Origin: Candidatus Stahliibacteriota bacterium
GTDB lineage: Bacteria > Hydrothermota > Tepidihabitantia > B3-TA06
Direction of reading: 5' to 3'
Length of the DNA stretch: 6,969 bases
Assembly (NCBI GenBank): GCA_030670165.1
Contig: DAOVCF010000104.1
Location: forward strand, 1 to 6,969
Notes under the pieces: model-generated
What the model was told of the DNA's origin: nothing
Databases searched by the model: none
Seen by the model: the letters and a program-made list of their open reading frames with translations, nothing else
Shown: one piece after another, positions 1 through 5,048 of the stretch
Position numbering within the stretch: position 1 is the first letter of the stretch
Layout of the letters: each line of letters begins with the position of its first letter
Position numbers and translations under genes: made by a program

Positions 1-2
1 CG

Positions 3-869
3 CTTCAGTTCAGAGGGCAGGACCTTTACCGCAGGGATTCCTACCTGATGCTGCACCGTATCCAGTCACTGGGCGGGTATCACGGCAACCAGCTTGCTCG
101 CTACCAGGAGTTCATCGGCTCGCCCGGAACCATCATGTTCCGCGACGCGCAAAACTTGAGGTATCCTGCGTTCCTTACCGCGCTGGACGTAAAATATCTA
201 ATAGGATTAAGACTACCCGGTCCGGAGGATTTCGAGCGCCTCTCTCCTCAGGATCAGCAAACCCTTTACGCGATCTATTCCGACCTTGCTCCCTGGCTTG
301 ATACGACCACGAGCTCGTTCAGGCCGGTTTATGCAGGCCAACGCTACGTGATCTATCGCAACACCGCACCACATCACAGGGCATGGCTCGCTACCGAGGT
401 TGAGGTGATAGCTGACGACGAGGCGATCCTTCAAAGGATGAAGAGACCGGATTTCGATCCGCACCGGACGGTGATACTCGAGGAAGAACCCCAAGACTGG
501 CAAGGATCGGTGGATCCATCAGACACAACCTCGCCGGGCCAGGTTCAGATAACCCGCTACGAACCGAACGTGATCGAGATCGCCGCCGACGTTAAACGAC
601 CGGCTGTGCTGGTCTTATCCGAAAACTGGTATCCTTACTACAGGGTATGGGTTGACGGCTCCGAGCGCAAGGTCTACAGGGCGGACTATACCCTGCGCGC
701 GGTAGTTCTGGAACCGGGTCAGCACCAGGTTGTTTTCCGCTTCAAATCACCCTATCTAACCGCAGGTGTATGGATCACGATTGTTGCTCTGGGACTGGTT
801 GGCGTGGCAGTTGCCCTGTCGTTGATTGCCAGCCGCAAAAAGAAACCCAAGCCGGTTCGATCCGGATAA
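3..869 (+). CDS. YfhO-family membrane protein, C-terminal part (5' end outside window)
   Basis: The frame is open from the left edge, so the gene is cut there; 288 residues are visible and the ATG at 48 is probably internal. The end of the protein matches the YfhO family (large polytopic, GT-C-like membrane proteins; Bacillus YfhO acts in glycosylation of cell-envelope polymer). Supporting stretches are 'GGYHGNQLARYQEF' near visible residues 24-37, a 'RYVIYRN' strand followed by 'ILQRMKRPDFDP', and the hallmark 'LVLSENWYPYYRVWVDG' leading to 'YRADYTLRAVVLEPGQHQVVFRF'. One transmembrane helix follows at about visible residues 253-276, then a basic tail (SRKKKPKP). This visible part is the extracytoplasmic domain plus the last helix; the N-terminal multi-helix part is missing. 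The family assignment is firm. The substrate is unknown, and a glycosyl-transfer role is only inferred from the family. It ends 56 bp from the convergent lipoprotein gene. Confidence 0.85.
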   Translation, partial: LQFRGQDLYRRDSYLMLHRIQSLGGYHGNQLARYQEFIGSPGTIMFRDAQNLRYPAFLTALDVKYLIGLRLPGPEDFERLSPQDQQTLYAIYSDLAPWLDTTTSSFRPVYAGQRYVIYRNTAPHHRAWLATEVEVIADDEAILQRMKRPDFDPHRTVILEEEPQDWQGSVDPSDTTSPGQVQITRYEPNVIEIAADVKRPAVLVLSENWYPYYRVWVDGSERKVYRADYTLRAVVLEPGQHQVVFRFKSPYLTAGVWITIVALGLVGVAVALSLIASRKKKPKPVRSG

Positions 870-873
870 ACTG

Positions 874-906
874 AGAAAAAAGGCCGGTGAGAATGTCGCC
901 GGTCTT
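874..906. terminator. Hairpin between convergent genes, probable shared terminator
   Basis: Positions 880-890 (AAGGCCGGTGA) pair with 896-906 (TCGCCGGTCTT) around the loop GAATG. On the + strand all 11 pairs form if two G-U pairs are allowed. On the - strand those two pairs become A-C mismatches, but the hairpin is followed directly by six U (the A-run at 876-881). The + transcript therefore has the better stem and only a poor U-tract, while the - transcript has the better U-tract. A terminator for the lipoprotein gene, possibly serving both directions, is the likely reading. Confidence 0.6.
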
Positions 907-925
907 GTACACTGGTTGTCGGAAA

Positions 926-1645
926 CTACTCGCTCCAGGCAAAGGCCTTGATGGTTGAGGATTTATCTACAAGCGAACCAAAGAAGCTGGTGGTGGATAC
1001 CTTAACCGCGTAGCCTCCGGGAAGCTCATAGTTTGCCGCGCTGAACGTGTACTTTCCTTCGGTGTCCGATTCAGCAAGCTCAACTTCCTCTTCGTCAACG
1101 GGATTTGTGAGAGCGATCAGAGCGTCTATATCGATCAGATCACCCGCCTCGATCTGGAAGAGCTCTATCTTGTACTTCAGATAGTCCTTGTCTTCCGTTG
1201 AGATCTTCTTCCAGGTTACGGTAAGATCGCCGGATACGGCAAGGTCTGGAGAACTCACCTCTATGTCGGGCAGGGTAGTTACCTCCACTTCGTCGTATTC
1301 CTTCATCTTATCGTTATCGATTACCCACATCTTATAAGTGTAAGTCGTGTTAGGAGAGAGCGTATCTATATCGGTGTAGATGGTTCCCGCCAGCACGATA
1401 TTCAACGTATCCTCTCGACTCGAACCTTCGCGACTGAATACCACCTTGTCGGCACTTATTCCCGTTCCGGTGAAAACGTATTCGATATCCACTATCGCGA
1501 ACTCTTTGGATACCGTGTCTGTAGCCACAACCGAGGTGATGCGTGAAGCCTTGCGGGCCACACCTTTTTGTAGTTGCTCGACAAGTCCACAGCCCGCCAA
1601 GGCCAGGGCGATGAAGAGGATGGGAAGAATCCTTTTTATATTCAT
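926..1645 (-). CDS. Secreted lipoprotein with two Ig/fibronectin III-like domains
   Basis: The 239-residue product starts with a lipoprotein signal peptide: basic n-region MNIKR, hydrophobic core, and lipobox L-A-G-C with the lipidated cysteine at residue 19. Gly-Leu follows the cysteine, with no Asp at +2, so outer-membrane placement is plausible under the proteobacterial Lol rule. Residues about 36-125 look like a fibronectin III-type sandwich ('SPNTTYTYKMWVIDND' then 'YDEVEVTTLP'). Residues about 128-238 look like a second one ('LTVTWKKIS', 'YKIELFQI', 'GGYAVKVSTTSFFG'). No catalytic motif is visible, so a binding or structural envelope role is likely, but the function is not recognised. 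The start is supported by AAGGAGG (1657-1651 on the - strand) five bases before ATG. The stop is TAG at 928-926. It is convergent with the YfhO-type gene and divergent from the propeller gene, with which it may share control. Confidence 0.82.
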   Translation of the reverse strand: MNIKRILPILFIALALAGCGLVEQLQKGVARKASRITSVVATDTVSKEFAIVDIEYVFTGTGISADKVVFSREGSSREDTLNIVLAGTIYTDIDTLSPNTTYTYKMWVIDNDKMKEYDEVEVTTLPDIEVSSPDLAVSGDLTVTWKKISTEDKDYLKYKIELFQIEAGDLIDIDALIALTNPVDEEEVELAESDTEGKYTFSAANYELPGGYAVKVSTTSFFGSLVDKSSTIKAFAWSE

Positions 1646-1666
1646 TAAGACCTCCTTGGTTTCTTC

Positions 1667-1694
1667 ATCCTACTCGCCGGAGAACCTCTGTCAA
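1667..1694 (-). promoter_or_regulatory. Putative sigma70-type promoter of the lipoprotein gene
   Basis: Reading the - strand, a perfect -35 box TTGACA lies at 1694-1689 and a -10-like TAGGAT (4 of 6 consensus bases) at 1672-1667, separated by 16 bp. Transcription would start near 1660, only a few bases ahead of the Shine-Dalgarno at 1657-1651, giving a very short leader. The -35 box touches the palindrome at 1694-1708. Confidence 0.5.
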
Positions 1695-1708
1695 CCCTTG
1701 ACAAGGGT
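1694..1708. promoter_or_regulatory. 15-bp perfect palindrome, candidate operator between divergent promoters
   Basis: The sequence ACCCTTG-A-CAAGGGT is a perfect 7-bp inverted repeat around one central base. It contains the whole -35 box of the rightward promoter (1698-1703) and shares base 1694 with the -35 box of the leftward promoter (1689-1694). A dimeric regulator bound here could block both promoters. The regulator is not in the window, and the site is predicted only from symmetry and position. Confidence 0.45.
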
Positions 1709-1725
1709 GTAAAATGTGTTATGCT
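1698..1725 (+). promoter_or_regulatory. Putative sigma70-type promoter of the propeller/PorV-OmpA operon
   Basis: A perfect -35 box TTGACA (1698-1703) is followed after 16 bp by TATGCT (1720-1725, 4 of 6 consensus bases). A TG at 1717-1718 forms an extended -10 (TGnTATGCT). The start of transcription would fall near 1732, leaving a leader of about 20 bases that carries the strong AAGGAGGT ribosome binding site at 1742-1749, five bases before the ATG at 1755. Confidence 0.6.
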
Positions 1726-1754
1726 TTAGTAATTAGATTGGAAGGAGGTATTTT

Positions 1755-4700
1755 ATGATCCTTTTAGTTCTCACCCTTTATGCCGCAGATACGGTGTGGA
1801 TAGAGACCACCCAACGAGACTTTGCGGACGGGTGGTTTACGCGCGACTTGTATTCATCCCACCGTGGCGATGGTTCTGTGGAGTTCGTAGGACGTTTTGA
1901 CCTAAACAACGACGACTATCTAGAGATACCGGGCTGCAGTTGGGTCATGTGGGGATCGAGCTCAGGTTATTCCACGAATAATAAAACCGACTATTCTGGA
2001 GGAGGAGGCTGTGATGCTGCGGACATTAACGTAGACGGCTATCCGGAATTCCTCACCACGAACATGGGTGGGAGTACCCAAATATTCTGGGGAGATGCTA
2101 ATGGTCCTGATCCTTCTGATTATCTGCAAATCGTGGTGGATGCCTACAACAACGAAGGTATCTTTGCCGCAGACTTTAACAAGGACGGCTATCTGGATTT
2201 GCTTGCCTCGATTGATGATGGTAATGCGGCTATTTTCTGGGGAAGCGCACAAGGATACTCTCGCAACGACCTTACCCCTTTACCCTGTTTTAAGACAGGC
2301 TATAACCCCGAAGCCGCCGATCTCAACAAGGACGGTTGGCTCGATGCGATCGTAACTGCGGGAGACGCAACAACCGAGTATATATACTGGGGTGGACCGG
2401 AAGGGCCTCAGTCGGGAAGCTACACAACGATTAAAGACGGACATAATGCTTCCCATGGGGTTTCGCTGGCCGACCTGAACTACGACGGATGGCTGGATAT
2501 TGTATTATCCAGCAACACTTACGGAACCCAGTACGGCTCTATCCTGTGGGGAAGTGGAGATATCTATCAAGCCGGAGGAATCATTTATGTGGATTTTCAA
2601 CTTCCTTTGCCTGATAGGGCTTTCGGTGGAAGCTCCATAGCTGATCTCAACGCGGATGGGTATCTGGATATAGTGTTCTTCGGAAACGACGATGTACCTC
2701 CCCGCATCTTTCTTGGAGATGCCGACGGTATCTCACCCTCTCGTTATACTGACCTTGGCCGTTCCTTCGGCGTAGGATCAGGAGGGATGGTTGCAGACTA
2801 CACTGGTGATGGATCGCTGGATATCGTCGAACTCTCGTATGGAGAAACTGTCTTGTTCCATGGTCCCGATTTTACAAACTACGATGAATTCAACGTTAGT
2901 TCCCATCATGGATTTTCTAGAGAAATCGGCAACGTGTACACGCGAGAGTACAAGGAAGAGTACTACTCTTCTATCTTCGATGCCGGGATACCTGTTCTCT
3001 GGACCAGGATATACTGGGAGGACTCTTTGCCCGGTGAAAGCAACATCAGCCTTGCGGTTCGGACAGGCTCCGGCCCGGACACCTCGCAGGGTTGGAGCGA
3101 GTGGGTCCAGGTGCAAAACGGTGCGGAGATACCTGTCCACCTTCAATCCCGATACATCCAGTACCGCGCTACCTTCGAGTACCCCAATCCTGCACATTTG
3201 CCTGTGCTGTTTCTTGTGGGGATCGAGTATACCCTGGAGGCGATAATCGTGAGACCGGACCGATGGGGAGCTGGCTTCCCCGGGGATACACTTACCTACG
3301 AGTTGGAGGTTCTAAACTACACCACACTCCCTGATGTGGTTGAGATATCTTCCGTAGCTACCCAACCCACGTGGTTCCACGAGATAAGGGATTCATTAGG
3401 ATTCCCCTTAGGGGATGCGGACTCGGATGGCTCGCCTGACGTGGGGGAGCTCGGCTCAGGCGACTCAACCAAGCTGCTCGCGCGTGTAGGGATACCCTTA
3501 GATCTGGAGTCCGGGGTCGATACCATGATTGTCTACGGACACTCCTCCAACTCCGAGTTCCTCTACGACTCCGCAATCGTCATAACCACGATCTTACCCG
3601 AGGTGTCGATAGTGGTTGATCCTGATCAAGATACCTTCGCTTATCCCGGCCAAGAGATCTGCTTCCAACTTTGGGGAGCCAATTACGGCAAATGGTCCGA
3701 CGTCATCGACCTCAGTGTTGTGGGTCCGAGTGACTGGAGCGTTGAGCTTCTGGATTCGGCAGGCGCGGTGCCTTTAACAGATCATGACGCCGACGGGACT
3801 CCAGACCTTGGCAGTCAGGACAGAGGTGATACCCGGCACTTCACCGCGCGGGTTACACTCCCGGCCGCAGCCCAGGAAGGCTCCTCGGCAGTCATTCGTA
3901 TCGTCGGGCACTCCTCGCGAGATGCCGGAATCTTTGACGAAGCCGTGCTCCTTATCAACGTCCTGCCTGAGGTGTCCATTCTGGTGGAACCGGATCAGGA
4001 TACTTCTGCGTATCCCGGCCAAGAGATCTGCTTCCAGCTTTGGGGAGCCAATTACGGTAAGTGGGCGGATGTGATCGACCTTGCTGCCTGGAGTCGGTGG
4101 GGTTGGAAAGTGGAGCTGTTCGACTCGGCAGGGACAGCCTCGCTTCCGGACAACGACGCTGACGGATCCCCGGACCTTGGCCTCCTGGACAGAGGGGATA
4201 CGGCGTATTTCACCGCACGGGTCAGGGTGCCGCCTAAAGCACGGGCTAATGTCCCGGATACCATTCATATAGTGGGAAGATCATCTAACGACTCTGAAAT
4301 CTCCGACGAAGCCCTACTTGTCATTAACCCGCTTGAACTGACCTTCCTCGAGATCAGACCGGACCAGGAGGCTTCGGTATCCCCGGAAACCCCGTCGGTT
4401 CGATACCTCCTTGAGGTGATAAACCACGGCAACGGCCCGGAAACCGGGGATATCACCCTGAAGAGTGCTCTGGGCTGGGAGACGGTAGTTTATGATTCTA
4501 CAGGGGAGGATTCTCTTACCGACAGCAACGGAAACGGAATCGCAGACGTAGGGGAACTGCAGGCTTTCGGCGGCACATGCAGCCTGTACGTAGAGATCGA
4601 GATGCCTGGGAATATCGATCCTACTCGCGGCGCGCTGGATACGCTCACCGGCTACGTCAGCGCGATTGAGACCACCTGGGTGTACGTTAGTTCTGCCTCC

Positions 4701-5048
4701 GACGGAGTGGTAAGAGATTCTGCAATACTTGTAACCTCAGCACTTCCTGGACTAAGCGTGCACAACTTCCCAAATCCTTTCAGGAGTGAAACAAGGATCG
4801 TATGGAGCCAGCCAGAGGAAGGGGATATAACCCTGAGACTGGCCGACCGTGCTGGCCGACCCGTAACGACCATCTTCTCGGACTACTGCGGAACCGGTGT
4901 ACATACCTGTCTATGGGAGGCGAGGATCCCCGAAGGAGCTCCACTTGCTCCAGGGGTATATATCCTGCTGTTGGAGTACAGGCCCGAAGAGGGATCATCG
5001 AGGCGCATCCTGCATAAGATGCTCTGCACCGAAGGGAGGCAGCGATGA
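1755..5048 (+). CDS. Large secreted FG-GAP/VCBS propeller protein with Ig-like calcium-loop repeats and a type IX-like C-terminal sorting domain
   Basis: The 1097-residue product begins with a short hydrophobic leader (MILLVLTLYAADTVW) that probably directs export, although it lacks the usual basic residues. Residues 49-373 carry seven FG-GAP/VCBS-type repeats, with D-x-N-x-D-G-type calcium motifs starting at 49, 90, 140, 189, 240, 297 and 348, each followed by an 'xxWG'-type strand: a seven-bladed propeller. Residues about 404-492 form a beta-sandwich ('SSIFDAG', 'LAVRTGSGPD', 'GWSEW', 'RYIQYRATF'). About 496-996 are four Ig-like repeats, each with a calcium loop. Residues 998-1093 resemble the C-terminal signal of type IX secretion cargo ('NFPNPF', 'APGVYILLLEY'). 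A surface or secreted binding protein, perhaps for glycan or cell contact, is inferred; no catalytic motif was seen. The start is fixed by AAGGAGGT at 1742-1749. The TGA stop overlaps the next gene's ATG. Confidence 0.88.
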   Translation: MILLVLTLYAADTVWIETTQRDFADGWFTRDLYSSHRGDGSVEFVGRFDLNNDDYLEIPGCSWVMWGSSSGYSTNNKTDYSGGGGCDAADINVDGYPEFLTTNMGGSTQIFWGDANGPDPSDYLQIVVDAYNNEGIFAADFNKDGYLDLLASIDDGNAAIFWGSAQGYSRNDLTPLPCFKTGYNPEAADLNKDGWLDAIVTAGDATTEYIYWGGPEGPQSGSYTTIKDGHNASHGVSLADLNYDGWLDIVLSSNTYGTQYGSILWGSGDIYQAGGIIYVDFQLPLPDRAFGGSSIADLNADGYLDIVFFGNDDVPPRIFLGDADGISPSRYTDLGRSFGVGSGGMVADYTGDGSLDIVELSYGETVLFHGPDFTNYDEFNVSSHHGFSREIGNVYTREYKEEYYSSIFDAGIPVLWTRIYWEDSLPGESNISLAVRTGSGPDTSQGWSEWVQVQNGAEIPVHLQSRYIQYRATFEYPNPAHLPVLFLVGIEYTLEAIIVRPDRWGAGFPGDTLTYELEVLNYTTLPDVVEISSVATQPTWFHEIRDSLGFPLGDADSDGSPDVGELGSGDSTKLLARVGIPLDLESGVDTMIVYGHSSNSEFLYDSAIVITTILPEVSIVVDPDQDTFAYPGQEICFQLWGANYGKWSDVIDLSVVGPSDWSVELLDSAGAVPLTDHDADGTPDLGSQDRGDTRHFTARVTLPAAAQEGSSAVIRIVGHSSRDAGIFDEAVLLINVLPEVSILVEPDQDTSAYPGQEICFQLWGANYGKWADVIDLAAWSRWGWKVELFDSAGTASLPDNDADGSPDLGLLDRGDTAYFTARVRVPPKARANVPDTIHIVGRSSNDSEISDEALLVINPLELTFLEIRPDQEASVSPETPSVRYLLEVINHGNGPETGDITLKSALGWETVVYDSTGEDSLTDSNGNGIADVGELQAFGGTCSLYVEIEMPGNIDPTRGALDTLTGYVSAIETTWVYVSSASDGVVRDSAILVTSALPGLSVHNFPNPFRSETRIVWSQPEEGDITLRLADRAGRPVTTIFSDYCGTGVHTCLWEARIPEGAPLAPGVYILLLEYRPEEGSSRRILHKMLCTEGRQR
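1899..2873 (+). repeat. Seven FG-GAP/VCBS-like propeller repeats (protein level)
   Basis: Calcium-loop motifs begin at residues 49 (DLNNDDYLEI, degenerate), 90 (DINVDGYPEF), 140 (DFNKDGYLDL), 189 (DLNKDGWLDA), 240 (DLNYDGWLDI), 297 (DLNADGYLDI) and 348 (DYTGDGSLDI), spaced about 41-57 residues apart. Each is followed 13-20 residues later by a strand of the type I-F-W-G, weakening to FLG and FHG in the last two. Seven units match the closed blade number of integrin-alpha-like propellers. Confidence 0.85.
3240..4742 (+). repeat. Four tandem Ig-like repeats with embedded calcium-binding loops
   Basis: Repeats cover residues about 496-614, 615-737, 738-859 and 860-996. Each has an 'xPDxD/xPDRW...YPGQ' type start, a central acidic loop, and an 'RVxxP...IVGHSS...DEAxLxI' end. 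The loops are DADSDGSPD (554), DHDADGTPD (676), DNDADGSPD (799) and DSNGNGIAD (923), similar to type 3 thrombospondin or dockerin calcium loops. Repeats 2 and 3 are nearly identical in part, with a 369-bp period. The fold resembles NEW3/CARDB/DUF11-type Ig domains; which family fits best cannot be settled by eye. Confidence 0.75.
4746..5045 (+). other. C-terminal FlgD-Ig / type IX-like sorting domain of the large secreted protein
   Basis: Residues 998-1097 follow the pattern of type IX secretion C-terminal domains: 'PGLSVHNFPNPF' at the start, 'DITLRLADRAGRPV' in the middle, then 'TGVHTCLWEA', 'LAPGVYILLLEY' and a closing 'RRILHKML'. In Bacteroidota such domains direct passage through the outer membrane and are cleaved or attached to lipid-linked sugar. 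Unusual here are two cysteines (1045 and 1052) close enough to form a disulfide. The pattern is clear; actual type IX export in this organism is inference. Confidence 0.7.
5031..5048 (+). promoter_or_regulatory. Ribosome binding site and ATGA stop/start overlap
   Basis: GGGAGG at 5034-5039 lies five bases before the ATG at 5045, and the ATGA shared with the upstream TGA stop (5046-5048) gives a 4-bp overlap. This fixes the start of the downstream gene and indicates translational coupling within one mRNA. Confidence 0.8.

Noticed and set aside
1380..1712. Open frame on the + strand, antisense to the lipoprotein gene and its promoter
   Set aside because: It has no ribosome binding site or recognisable domain, and it runs across the divergent promoter region. 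The - strand lipoprotein with its lipobox and strong Shine-Dalgarno explains this DNA.
1710..1715. TAAAAT as the -10 box of the rightward promoter
   Set aside because: It matches the consensus at 5 of 6 bases but lies only 6 bp after the TTGACA box, and no suitable -35 lies 16-18 bp upstream. TGnTATGCT at 1717-1725 has correct spacing.
2778..3197. Open frame of 139 codons on the - strand inside the propeller gene
   Set aside because: No domain or ribosome binding site is seen, and the + strand encodes clear repeats and a beta-sandwich over the same bases.
3774..4268. Open frame of 164 codons on the - strand inside the Ig repeats
   Set aside because: It is a by-product of the codon pattern of the repeated + strand domains. 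The translation is rich in Arg, Pro and Gly, with no family signature.
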